64,000 nt of DNA from Nocardia amikacinitolerans NBRC 108937 (lineage in GTDB: Bacteria > Actinomycetota > Actinomycetes > Mycobacteriales > Mycobacteriaceae), in assembly GCF_001612615.1 (NCBI RefSeq), contig NZ_BDAU01000008.1, forward strand, positions 153,306-217,305, written 5' to 3'. Positions within the stretch are counted from its first letter, which is position 1, and the number at the start of each line of letters is the position of its first letter. The position numbers and the translations under genes are program-made. A model generated the notes under the pieces. That model was not told where the DNA came from. It did not search any database and was given only the letters and a program-made list of their open reading frames with translations. This document shows positions 10,857-18,872 of this stretch, in pieces.

Positions 10857-10923
10857 GTCTCGCGCTCGAGCGGCCGCTGCGCACGCGACACCGTCGCCAG
10901 CAGCGGCCGCTCGAGCGCGAGAC
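10857..10923. repeat. 24-bp perfect inverted repeat in a divergent intergenic region
   Basis: Arms 10857-10880 and 10900-10923 are exact reverse complements with a 19-nt spacer. They lie in the 367-bp gap between two divergently transcribed genes, which otherwise contains only their upstream sequences. No T tract follows on either side. Confidence 0.85.
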
Positions 10924-11017
10924 ACCAGGGGGCCGCGAACCCGCCGTGCCGCAGGCGCGGCAAATTGAACACCGGCTAGTCTTGCGAGCGCCCACCGACC
11001 AGAGGGGAGAACAGCAG

Positions 11018-12349
11018 GTGCGAACCGGTAGCGTGCGGGCTGTCGCCACACAGCCGCGATCCCGGGTGCGTGCGGTGGCCGCGCTTGCCGCCATGGGCGC
11101 GCTCGCGCTGACCGCCTGCGGCACTGACGTCGACGACATCACCGTCGGCTCCGGGAAAGGTTGGCCCGCCGCGCACCACGACGGTCGCAACAGCGGCGTC
11201 AGCCCCGTGACCGGCGCGCGCTCGCTGACGCTGAGCTGGTCAAGGCCGGCCGCCGGTCCCATCGAGCAGCCGGTCACCATCGGCGCCGAGGGCCAGCTGT
11301 TCCTGACGACCCGCACTCCCAACGGTTGCGCCATCCTGTCGTTGCAGATGCCGACCGGCCGCAAGCGTTTCTGTGATGTGCTCGGCCCCAACACGATTTC
11401 CTCGCCCACCGCGGTGGACGGCGCGAGCAACGTCTACGTCGGCGACGACGGCGCGGTGAACTCCTACAACTACCTGGGTCAGCCGCGCTGGCGCACACCC
11501 GTTGCGGGCGTTCCGGTTTCGGTGCAGTTCACCGGTGACAGCAGGTTGCTCACCATCACCCAGTCCGGCCAGGTGGACGTGCTCGACCGCCAGACCGGCC
11601 TGCGGACCGTGCCGACCGTCCAGCTGCTCGGCGAGCCCGACCTTTTGGAGCACCCCAACCTGACAAGGCCTGCCTCGGGCCAGGGACTCGACGACTGTGG
11701 CACCGGCGGCCCGCAGTGCCCGGTCGCGAACATCTCGGCGATCGAGAAGTCCACCGGTCGCTTCTACGTCACCGTGTGGCAGCCCGGTTCGCCGAACGCC
11801 GCGCTGGTCGCTCTGCGCTACGCCGACAACAAAATTCAGCAGGAGTGGCGCGCGGAGATACTGACCGAGGGCAGCGCCACCGGTCCCGCGCTGTCCGCGG
11901 ACGGCGGCACCGTCTACGTCGGCGACAACACCAAGCGACTGATCGCCGTCGACACCGCCGACGGGCGCACCAAGTGGGTGCGGCCGCTGGGATTCACGCC
12001 GAGCGGCGGGATCTCGGTCTCCGCCGACGGTCTGATCATCCCCGCGGGCGACGAGGGTTACCTGCTCGCCTTGCGCGACACCGGTGAGACCGCTGAAACC
12101 GTCTGGGAGCGTAAGGATCTGGTGCTGCGTGGCGTGCCGGTGCAGACCGAGGGCGGCACCGGCTACACCGCCGCGGCGATCGGCGAGGGCCTGAGCCTGA
12201 TCACGTTCGACACCGCCAGCGGCGCGACCATCGATGCCGATGTGCTGCCCGGCGCGCAGGGCAGCACCACCGGCACCTCGGTAAGCGCCGAGGGCGAGGT
12301 GGTGCTGGCCACCCGGATCGGCGAGGTCTTCGTCTTCAAGCCGGAGTAA
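11018..12349 (+). CDS. PQQ-like beta-propeller lipoprotein (Rv3035-like)
   Basis: A 443-residue exported lipoprotein. A basic N-terminus, an Ala/Leu-rich stretch and the lipobox LTAC near residue 28 mark membrane anchoring outside the cell. The mature region opens with GWPAAHHDGRNSGVSP and contains repeated blade-like segments ending in GTVYVGDNTKRLIAVD and GNVYVGDDG-type strands, as in PQQ-binding-like beta-propellers. No enzymatic residues are evident, so a scaffold or ligand-binding role is likely. GTG 11018 has a strong GGGGAG about 9 nt upstream. It lies opposite the acyltransferase, beside the glucan genes. Confidence 0.83.
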   Translation: MRTGSVRAVATQPRSRVRAVAALAAMGALALTACGTDVDDITVGSGKGWPAAHHDGRNSGVSPVTGARSLTLSWSRPAAGPIEQPVTIGAEGQLFLTTRTPNGCAILSLQMPTGRKRFCDVLGPNTISSPTAVDGASNVYVGDDGAVNSYNYLGQPRWRTPVAGVPVSVQFTGDSRLLTITQSGQVDVLDRQTGLRTVPTVQLLGEPDLLEHPNLTRPASGQGLDDCGTGGPQCPVANISAIEKSTGRFYVTVWQPGSPNAALVALRYADNKIQQEWRAEILTEGSATGPALSADGGTVYVGDNTKRLIAVDTADGRTKWVRPLGFTPSGGISVSADGLIIPAGDEGYLLALRDTGETAETVWERKDLVLRGVPVQTEGGTGYTAAAIGEGLSLITFDTASGATIDADVLPGAQGSTTGTSVSAEGEVVLATRIGEVFVFKPE

Positions 12350-12520
12350 CCTCCGCCTTCGCTCCGGCCGTGCGCGGTCTGCGTCCGCAGCGCCGTCTGT
12401 GCGTACCTCCGCCTTCGCTCCGGCCGTGAGCGGTCTGCGTCCGGCAGCGCCGTCTGCACCTCCGCCCTCGCTGCGGCGGTGCGTGGCCTTCGGTCCGACG
12501 GCGTCCGGGCCGCCGCAACG
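12350..12520 (+). repeat. Dispersed intergenic repeat, three tandem copies
   Basis: Copies begin at about 12350, 12403 and 12457, each carrying ACCTCCGCCTTCGCTCCGGC followed by CGTGMGCGGTCTGCGTCCG and close variants. The first overlaps the propeller stop codon. They fill the gap between the two convergent genes. The same element recurs near 46073, 48082, 60593 and 62515. Confidence 0.75.
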
Positions 12521-12541
12521 GTCCGCTTCCGGCGACGCCGA

Positions 12542-13804
12542 TCAGATCGGGTTGTTCGGATCCCGTTCCGGCAGTGGACGTTCCACGATGACCGGCCTGC
12601 CGAGCGGATTGCGCACCCGCCGTTTGGCTTCCGAGTACACCTGTGCGGTCTCCGCCGCGACGACGTCCCAGGCGAAGTCCGCGGTCAGGCGCTCGCGGGC
12701 GGCGTAGGCGCGGTCCTGTGCGGCGGCGGGATCGTCCAGCGTCGCGCGCACCGCCTCCACCAGACCGTCCACGTCGGCGGGTTCGAAGGAGGCGCCGGTA
12801 ACGCCGTCGATGACTGCTTCGCCGAGCCCGCCCGCCGTGGAGGTGATCAGCGGGGTGCCAGCGGCGGCCGCTTCCAGCGCGACGATGCCGAACGGCTCGT
12901 AGCGGCTCGGCAGCACGATGGCGTCGGCGCCGTGCAGCCAGCCGAGCAGTTCCTGGTGGTCGAGCTGACCGGCGAAGGTAACCGCGCGCGCGACGCGGTG
13001 CACCCGAGCCCGTTCTCGCAGCCATTCGAACTGGGTGCCGACGCCCGCGACGGTCAGCGTGGTGCCCGGGTGGGCGCGGCGGATGCGGGGCAGCGCGGCG
13101 ATGGCGTCCTGCACGCCCTTCTCGTATTCCAGCCTGCCGACGTACAGCAGCCGCGGCGGGCCGGAACGCGGTGCGCGGGGGCGGAAGGTCCACGCGCCCA
13201 CGTCGATGCCGTTGCGGATGACGGTCATCGGGATGCGCTCGGGACCGTAGAGGCGCTGCACCTCGTCCTGCATCGAGGTCGAGCAGGTGATCAGCGCGTC
13301 GGATTCGTTGGCGAGCCACCATTCGACCGAGTGCACCTGCTTGTTGACCTTGCCGGCGACCCAGCCGCTGTGGCGGCCCGCCTCGGTGGCGTGAATGGTC
13401 GAGACCAGCGGCACGTCGTAGTACTCGGCGAGCGCGATGCCGGGATGGGCGACCAGCCAGTCGTGCGCGTGCACGACGTCGGGCGTCCAGCCGTCGCCGA
13501 TGCCAGGCTTACCGAGCGCGACGCCCGCGCGCACCATCGCGTGGCCCATGGCCAGGGTCCAGGCCAGCATGTCCTCGCCGAAGTCGAAGCAGGGCGGATC
13601 CTCGGCGACCGCGACCACCAGGACGCCGTCCTCGATGAACGAATGCGTCGGGTGGGTGGCGGAATCGGTGCCGGACGGGCGGCGGGACAGGACGACCACT
13701 TCGTGGCCCGCCGCGGCGAGCTCGGTGGCGAGGTGATGCACGTGCCGACCCAACCCACCGACCACAACCGGCGGGTATTCCCACGACACCATCAAGATCT
13801 TCAT
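12542..13804 (-). CDS. GT4-family glycosyltransferase (Rv3032-like alpha-1,4-glucan synthase)
   Basis: A 420-residue GT-B fold enzyme. The N-terminus MKILMVSWEYPPVVVGGLGRH holds the GGLG donor-binding loop of glycogen-synthase-type GT4 enzymes. The C-terminal half has RLEYEKGVQDAI and the E-x7-E-type segment PSRYEPFGIVALEAAAAGTP. In mycobacteria Rv3032 elongates the glucan of methylglucose lipopolysaccharide and contributes to glycogen. The start ATG overlaps the stop of the upstream GH57-type gene by 4 nt, so the two are coupled. Confidence 0.9.
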   Translation of the reverse strand: MKILMVSWEYPPVVVGGLGRHVHHLATELAAAGHEVVVLSRRPSGTDSATHPTHSFIEDGVLVVAVAEDPPCFDFGEDMLAWTLAMGHAMVRAGVALGKPGIGDGWTPDVVHAHDWLVAHPGIALAEYYDVPLVSTIHATEAGRHSGWVAGKVNKQVHSVEWWLANESDALITCSTSMQDEVQRLYGPERIPMTVIRNGIDVGAWTFRPRAPRSGPPRLLYVGRLEYEKGVQDAIAALPRIRRAHPGTTLTVAGVGTQFEWLRERARVHRVARAVTFAGQLDHQELLGWLHGADAIVLPSRYEPFGIVALEAAAAGTPLITSTAGGLGEAVIDGVTGASFEPADVDGLVEAVRATLDDPAAAQDRAYAARERLTADFAWDVVAAETAQVYSEAKRRVRNPLGRPVIVERPLPERDPNNPI

Positions 13805-15387
13805 GCATGTCCTTCATAGGCAGGGCCGTCCGCGGCCGGGCCTTGCGGGCCCCGGTCCAGGTTCCCGGTGGGGTCGGCACTGGGGAGCCGTCGCGCATCC
13901 AATCCGGGGAAGAATCCGTCGGCCGCGTACCATCCTGCCGCCAACTGCCGCGCTTTGGCGACTTGACCCGCGCCGACCGCCGCCGCGATCTCCCGCACGG
14001 CATGCGCGTGCTGGTGGGCCCGCTCCCGCGCGTAGCCCGCCGCTGAGTCCTTGCTGACCATGAACGCCCAGTCGCTGGACACCGTCAGGATCGCCTCGCG
14101 CAGCAACTGATCCGCGACCGGGTCGCGCAGCGCGGAGGTGGCTCCCGCGCGCATCTTGTCCAGGGTGTCCAGCGCCAGTCGCACGACCTCGTCGTTGAGT
14201 TCGACCAGATCCCGCACCTGATCACCGGCCCACACCCGCCAGTCCTTGCCGGACCCCCATGACGAATCGGTCAGCTGCACGGGCTCACCGACGAATCCGC
14301 GTTCGCGCGCGTCGGCCAGGGTGCCGACGGTGACGCCCGCCTCCGGCAGCGCGCGCAGCACCTGGGCCAGCCACTGCGGACCCTCGTGCCACCAGTGCCC
14401 GAACAGCTCGGTGTCGAAGGCGGCGACGACGAGCGCGGGACGGCCGATGCGTTCGGACTCGGCGACGAGTCGATCGCGCACGGTGCGCACGAAGTCGTCG
14501 ACGTCGCGGACCACCGCCGCGGCCGCCAGCTCCGGGTCGTACGGGGCCTTGTCGGGCCCGGCGACCGTCTTGCCGGTGACGCGGGCGGGTTTGAGACCCG
14601 TCGCGTGGTCGTAGTGATGAAAATCACGGTACTGCGCCTGGCCGGGATAGCCGGACTTCGGCGACCAAACCCGGTAGCTCACCTGAAGATCGCGCCCGAA
14701 CGCCACGACGTCGGTGTCGCGCACCGGGCGGCCGAGGCTGCTGTCGCCGCGCAGCGCGGGTCCGTCGACCATGAAATGCGTCACACCGGCGGCGGCGTAG
14801 CCGACCTCCATGCCCGGCGTGTATCCGCACTCCGGCGCCCAGATGCCGGTCGGGGTGTGGCCCCAGCGCTGGCGGGCGTCGGCCAGGCCCTCGCGCAGCT
14901 GGAACTCGCGCAGCCGCGGGTCGAGCAGCGGCTGGAACGGGTGCGCGAGCGGGCCGCCGAGCAGCTCGATCGTCTGCGCGTCGACGAGTTCGCGCCAGAC
15001 CGGCGCGGCGCCGTGCCGCCAGCGCAGCTCGAACTCGGTCAGCGCCGCGGCGGCGAGCCGGTGCTCGTGCCTGCCCAGCGCGACATTGCCCGCCATGGCC
15101 GCCTCGTCGGCGCGCAGCTGCCAGTTGCCGAGCCAGTGGTGCATGCCCGCCAGGCAGTGCGGGTCGTCGAGCTGGGCCGCGAGCACCGGCGTGATGCCGA
15201 GGCTCAGCAGATGCGAACGACCTTCCGCCGCTAGGGTTCTCAGTACCTCGACGACCGGGAGGTAGGACGCGGCCCACGACTGGTAGAGCCATTCCTCGCC
15301 GACCGGCCAGCGGCCGTGGTTGGCCAGCCACGGCAGATGGGAGTGCAGGACCAGGGTGAACTGGCCGGGTACCGCGTTGTCGGTCAA
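13801..15387 (-). CDS. GH57/DUF1957 1,4-alpha-glucan branching-type protein (Rv3031-like)
   Basis: A 528-residue protein starting with FTLVLHSHLPWLANHGRWP, the first conserved block of GH57 enzymes. GIWAPECGYTPGMEV near residue 195 carries the catalytic glutamate region, and VAAFDTELFGHWWHEGPQW near 320 carries the catalytic aspartate region. GH57 branching enzymes transfer alpha-1,4 glucan segments to 1,6 positions, fitting the coupled glycosyltransferase. The start TTG 15387 overlaps the stop of the upstream methyltransferase in a TTGA junction; longer reading upstream only shadows that gene. Confidence 0.88.
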   Translation of the reverse strand: MTDNAVPGQFTLVLHSHLPWLANHGRWPVGEEWLYQSWAASYLPVVEVLRTLAAEGRSHLLSLGITPVLAAQLDDPHCLAGMHHWLGNWQLRADEAAMAGNVALGRHEHRLAAAALTEFELRWRHGAAPVWRELVDAQTIELLGGPLAHPFQPLLDPRLREFQLREGLADARQRWGHTPTGIWAPECGYTPGMEVGYAAAGVTHFMVDGPALRGDSSLGRPVRDTDVVAFGRDLQVSYRVWSPKSGYPGQAQYRDFHHYDHATGLKPARVTGKTVAGPDKAPYDPELAAAAVVRDVDDFVRTVRDRLVAESERIGRPALVVAAFDTELFGHWWHEGPQWLAQVLRALPEAGVTVGTLADARERGFVGEPVQLTDSSWGSGKDWRVWAGDQVRDLVELNDEVVRLALDTLDKMRAGATSALRDPVADQLLREAILTVSSDWAFMVSKDSAAGYARERAHQHAHAVREIAAAVGAGQVAKARQLAAGWYAADGFFPGLDARRLPSADPTGNLDRGPQGPAADGPAYEGHA

Positions 15388-16193
15388 CGCTTCACCGCGA
15401 TGGCCACGAGGTCGAGGCTGGCGTCGATGTCCTCGGTGATCAGGTCGAAGTCGTCGATGGTCACCGCGGCGACGTCGGCGGTCAGCTCGGCGGGCCACGG
15501 CTCGCCTGCGAGCGCCCGCTGGATCTGCGCGTCGATGAACGAGCCACCGTGCTTGGCGTCCAACGCTTTCAGCGTCGCGCCGTGGTGCACGCCGGTCATC
15601 AGCGCGACCTCGAAACCGGCCTCGACGAGCAGTTCGGTCAGCTCGTCCGCGTTCAACTCGCGGGTGTGGAACGGGTTGAGCGGGGTGTCGCGGCCGGGCG
15701 AGAAGGTGATCCGGTTGGGCGTGCTGATCAGCAGCTCGCCGCCGGGCCGCAGCACCCGAAGGCATTCCCGCAGGAACTGGCTCTGGTCCCAAAGGTGTTC
15801 GATGACTTGGAAATTCACCACGACATCGACCGAGGCGTCGTCGAGCGGCAGGGCGGCGAGGTTGCCCTGGATCATCTCCACGCGCGGGTAGCGCGCCCGT
15901 ACGTGCGCGACCGCGCTCGCGTCGTAGTCGAGGCCGATCACCTTGGTGGCCACCCCGGCGATCATGTCGGCGCCGTAGCCTTCGCCGGAACCGGCCTCCA
16001 GCACGGTCTTTCCGGCGCACCGGTCGAGCAGCCGGGCGTAGACGATCTCGTGCCTGCGGAACCAGTAGTTCTCCTCGGCGATGCCGGGGACGGTGCGCTC
16101 GCCGGTCAGCGGCAATGGTTCGACGGCACCGGCGTTTTCCGCAGTTATGACCCTCGGGTCGCCCACTGCGGCAGGGATCACAGCCTCGCTCAT
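15384..16193 (-). CDS. SAM-dependent methyltransferase (Rv3030-like)
   Basis: A class I methyltransferase of about 269 residues. LTGERTVPGIAEENYWFRRHE precedes motif I VLEAGSGEGYGADMI near residue 62; VVNFQVIEHLWDQ near 125 and LRPGGELLISTPN follow. The Rv3030 homologue is proposed to methylate glucose units of methylglucose lipopolysaccharide. It heads a three-gene operon with the GH57-type and GT4 genes, joined by 4-nt overlaps. ATG 16193 is preferred over GTG 16196 because a -10 box ends 7 nt before it. Confidence 0.88.
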   Translation of the reverse strand: MSEAVIPAAVGDPRVITAENAGAVEPLPLTGERTVPGIAEENYWFRRHEIVYARLLDRCAGKTVLEAGSGEGYGADMIAGVATKVIGLDYDASAVAHVRARYPRVEMIQGNLAALPLDDASVDVVVNFQVIEHLWDQSQFLRECLRVLRPGGELLISTPNRITFSPGRDTPLNPFHTRELNADELTELLVEAGFEVALMTGVHHGATLKALDAKHGGSFIDAQIQRALAGEPWPAELTADVAAVTIDDFDLITEDIDASLDLVAIAVKR

Positions 16194-16200
16194 CACACCG

Positions 16201-16206
16201 ACGTTA
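16201..16206 (-). promoter_or_regulatory. -10 element of a probable leaderless promoter (glucan operon)
   Basis: On the minus strand TAACGT matches TANNNT and ends 7 nt before ATG 16193. Confidence 0.45.
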
Positions 16207-16261
16207 CTGGTAAGGGTCGCGCACGATATCGCCCGGACCGGTGTATTGAGAGAGAAGCCAC

Positions 16262-16283
16262 TAAGTTACCCACGAGTAACTTA
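16262..16283. promoter_or_regulatory. Inverted-repeat operator upstream of etfB
   Basis: TAAGTTAC-N6-GTAACTTA is a perfect 8-bp-arm palindrome. A -10-like TAGGGT lies at 16287-16292, so the palindrome would cover the -35 region of the etfBA promoter. The geometry is typical of TetR-type operators; the regulator is not in this window. Confidence 0.6.
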
Positions 16284-16384
16284 ACGTAGGGTAGTGTCAC
16301 GCCCTGAGCTACCTCAAAGGACGTACGGCCCAGCTCGTGCGACCACCAGATAACGCCCCCAGAACAGGAGGTCGACGAAGACCG

Positions 16385-17170
16385 ATGCCGAACATCGTCG
16401 TACTCATCAAGCAGGTCCCTGACACCTGGTCCGAGCGCAAGCTGTCCGATGGTGACTACACCCTGGACCGTGAGGCTGCGGACGCCGTCCTCGACGAGAT
16501 CAACGAGCGCGCCGTCGAAGAGGCGCTGCTGATCAAGGAAGCCCAGGGCGGTGAGGTCACCGTGCTGGCCGCCGGTCCGGACCGCGCCACCGAGGCCATC
16601 CGCAAGGCGCTCTCGATGGGCGCCGACAAGGCCATCCACATCAACGACCCGGCGATCCACGGCTCCGACGCCGTGCAGACCGCGTGGGTGCTGGCCAGCG
16701 CGCTCGGCCAGGTCGAGGGTGTCGAGCTGGTCATCGCGGGCAACGAGGCGACCGACGGCCGCGCCGGTGCGGTGCCCGCGATCATCGCGGAGTACCTGGG
16801 TCTGCCGCAGCTGACCCACCTGCGCAAGCTGACCGTCGACGGCGACAAGATCACCGGCGAGCGCGAGACCGACGAAGGCGTCTTCAAGCTGGAGGCCACC
16901 CTCCCCGCCATCGTCTCGGTGACCGAGAAGATCAACGAGCCGCGCTTCCCGTCCTTCAAGGGCATCATGGCGGCCAAGAAGAAGGAAGTTCAGGTCTTCA
17001 CGCTGGCCGACCTGGGCGTCGACCCGTCGACCGTGGGTGTCGCCAACGCGGGCACCACCGTCACCGCGTCCACCCCGAAGCCCCCGCGCACCGCGGGCGA
17101 GAAGATCGCGGACGAGGGCGACGGCGGCACCAAGATCGCCCAGTACCTCATCGGTCAGAAGATCATCTGA
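16385..17170 (+). CDS. etfB: Electron transfer flavoprotein beta subunit
   Basis: A 261-residue ETF beta subunit that with EtfA takes electrons from acyl-CoA dehydrogenases and passes them to the quinone pool. The N-terminus MPNIVVLIKQVPDTWSERK is canonical, VIAGNEATDGRAGAVPA near residue 119 is the AMP-binding/recognition region, and FPSFKGIMAAKKK near 196 is the family signature. AGGAGG at 16366-16371 lies upstream of ATG 16385. EtfA follows after 38 nt, and a palindromic operator overlaps the likely promoter. Confidence 0.96.
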   Translation: MPNIVVLIKQVPDTWSERKLSDGDYTLDREAADAVLDEINERAVEEALLIKEAQGGEVTVLAAGPDRATEAIRKALSMGADKAIHINDPAIHGSDAVQTAWVLASALGQVEGVELVIAGNEATDGRAGAVPAIIAEYLGLPQLTHLRKLTVDGDKITGERETDEGVFKLEATLPAIVSVTEKINEPRFPSFKGIMAAKKKEVQVFTLADLGVDPSTVGVANAGTTVTASTPKPPRTAGEKIADEGDGGTKIAQYLIGQKII

Positions 17171-17208
17171 TCCGCCCGGCTGACGAGACTTCCTAGGAGA
17201 GAACACAA

Positions 17209-18165
17209 ATGGCTGAAGTACTTGTGCTCGTCGAGCACGCCGACGGTGCGATCAAGAAGGTCAGCACCGAACTGCTCACCGCCGCCCGCACCCTGGGCAC
17301 CCCGGCCGCCGTCGTGCTCGGCGCCGCGGGCACCGGCGAGAAGCTGGCCGACGCGCTGGCCGCCGCGGGCGCCGAGAAGATCTACATCGCCGAGTCCGAC
17401 GATGTGGAGAACTTCCTGGTGACCCCGAAGGTCGACGTGCTCGCGGGTCTGGTCGAGTCGGTGTCCCCGGCCGCCGTGATCGTCGCCGCCTCCGCCGAGG
17501 GCAAGGAGGTGTCGGGTCGCCTCGCCGCCCGCATCGGCTCCGGCCTGCTGGTCGACGTCATCGGCGTCAACGAGGACGGCTCCGTCGTGCACTCCATCTT
17601 CGGTGGCGCCTTCACCGTCGACGCCAAGGCCACCGGCGACGTGCCGGTCATCTCGGTTCGCCCGGGTGCGGTCGAGGCCGTGGCGCAGGCCGGTGCCGGC
17701 GAAAAGGTGACCGTCGAGGTTCCCGCGCAGGAAGAGGGCGTCGTCAAGGTGACCTCGCGCGAGCCGGTCGTCGCTGGTGACCGTCCGGAGCTCACCGAGG
17801 CGAACATCGTCGTCTCCGGTGGTCGCGGTGTCGGCTCGGCCGACAACTTCGCGGTCGTCGAGGCGCTGGCCGACTCGCTCGGCGCGGCCGTCGGCGCCTC
17901 GCGCGCCGCCGTCGACTCGGGCTACTACCCTGGCCAGTTCCAGGTCGGTCAGACCGGTAAGACGGTCTCCCCGCAGCTGTACATCGCCCTCGGCATCTCC
18001 GGCGCCATCCAGCACCGCGCCGGCATGCAGACCTCGAAGACCATCATCGCGGTCAACAAGGACGAAGAGGCCCCGATCTTCGAGATCGCGGACTACGGCA
18101 TCGTCGGCGACCTCTTCAACGTCGCCCCGCAGCTCACCGAGGCCGTGAAGGCTCACAAGGGCTGA
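17209..18165 (+). CDS. etfA: Electron transfer flavoprotein alpha subunit
   Basis: A 318-residue FAD-binding partner of EtfB. The C-terminal FAD domain shows [13 protein letters not shown] near residue 203, [19 protein letters not shown] near 238, and [20 protein letters not shown] near 265, all standard EtfA FAD contacts. An AGGAGAG ribosome-binding site precedes ATG 17209. Together with etfB it forms a two-gene operon ended by a strong hairpin just downstream. Confidence 0.96.
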   Translation: MAEVLVLVEHADGAIKKVSTELLTAARTLGTPAAVVLGAAGTGEKLADALAAAGAEKIYIAESDDVENFLVTPKVDVLAGLVESVSPAAVIVAASAEGKEVSGRLAARIGSGLLVDVIGVNEDGSVVHSIFGGAFTVDAKATGDVPVISVRPGAVEAVAQAGAGEKVTVEVPAQEEGVVKVTSREPVVAGDRPELTEANIVVSGGRGVGSADNFAVVEALADSLGAAVGASRAAVDSGYYPGQFQVGQTGKTVSPQLYIALGISGAIQHRAGMQTSKTIIAVNKDEEAPIFEIADYGIVGDLFNVAPQLTEAVKAHKG

Positions 18166-18190
18166 AACCCCCTCGGCGAGTAGCTGTTAC

Positions 18191-18224
18191 GAACGACCCC
18201 GGCTGGAAACAGCCGGGGTCGTTC
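18191..18224 (+). terminator. Hairpin terminator after etfBA
   Basis: A 15-bp perfect stem (18191-18205 with 18210-18224) has a GAAA loop and is followed by GCGTTT. It separates the etf operon from the lower-GC cassette downstream. Confidence 0.9.
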
Positions 18225-18341
18225 GCGTTTCGCTGCGGTGTTGGTGCGGGCTCCGCGATGCGCTACCGTGTGCCGGTCCGGTTCGGCGGGTGCAGGGGGT
18301 GCACGGCAATCGATGACAATGGCGGTCTGCCGACCGCGTTC

Positions 18342-18872
18342 ATGACTGAAATGCCCGACGACGGCGGGCTTCCGGTCAACGCCCGGCAGGAACAGTTCAG
18401 TCTCGCATTCGTGCGTATGATCGCCGCTGCCGCAGGGTGTTCGATCAAAAGCCACGAAACCGACTACGACGGTGTCGATATCACGATCGTGGCCTCGCGG
18501 GAGTATGAGAGATTCTATTGCCCTGAGTTCGAGCTGCAACTGAAGTGCACTACGCAACACAGCCGGCTCAAGGCAGATCATTTGGCTTGGCCTCTGGAAA
18601 AAGGTCCGTTCCTGAAACTGGTGAGCCCGAAGCGGTTCGTTCCTGCCCTGCTCGGCGTCCTGCTCATACCGGAGGAGCCTGACGAACTGCTCGATCTGTC
18701 CGAGGCTGGCTTGACCAGCTCGAGCCGCATGTATTGGGAGTACGCGGCGAAGCTGGGCGGTATAGCGGACGGCAAGTCCAGCACGACAGTCCACCTACCC
18801 AGAAGTAACCTGTTCGATGTAGCCGGGCTCCAAGAGATCATGCACAGAATCGGCGAAGGAGGTCAGTGGTGA
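18342..18872 (+). CDS. DUF4365-type PD-(D/E)XK nuclease-like protein
   Basis: About 176 residues from ATG 18342. VNARQEQFSLAFVRMIAAAAG opens the domain; DYDGVDITIV followed about 20 residues later by FELQLKCT gives the D...(E)xK arrangement of restriction-endonuclease-like folds. DUF4365 domains are often encoded by mobile or defence-associated genes, with no established function. The start is unsure: the frame is open back to ATG 18258, and no ribosome-binding site is strong. Base composition is visibly less GC-rich than in the flanking etf genes. The stop overlaps the start of the next gene in GTGA, so the two proteins are made together. Confidence 0.68.
   Translation: MTEMPDDGGLPVNARQEQFSLAFVRMIAAAAGCSIKSHETDYDGVDITIVASREYERFYCPEFELQLKCTTQHSRLKADHLAWPLEKGPFLKLVSPKRFVPALLGVLLIPEEPDELLDLSEAGLTSSSRMYWEYAAKLGGIADGKSSTTVHLPRSNLFDVAGLQEIMHRIGEGGQW

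Noticed and set aside
15388..16020. N-terminal extension of the GH57-type protein
   Set aside because: It only shadows the upstream methyltransferase gene. The GH57 domain starts a few residues after TTG 15387.
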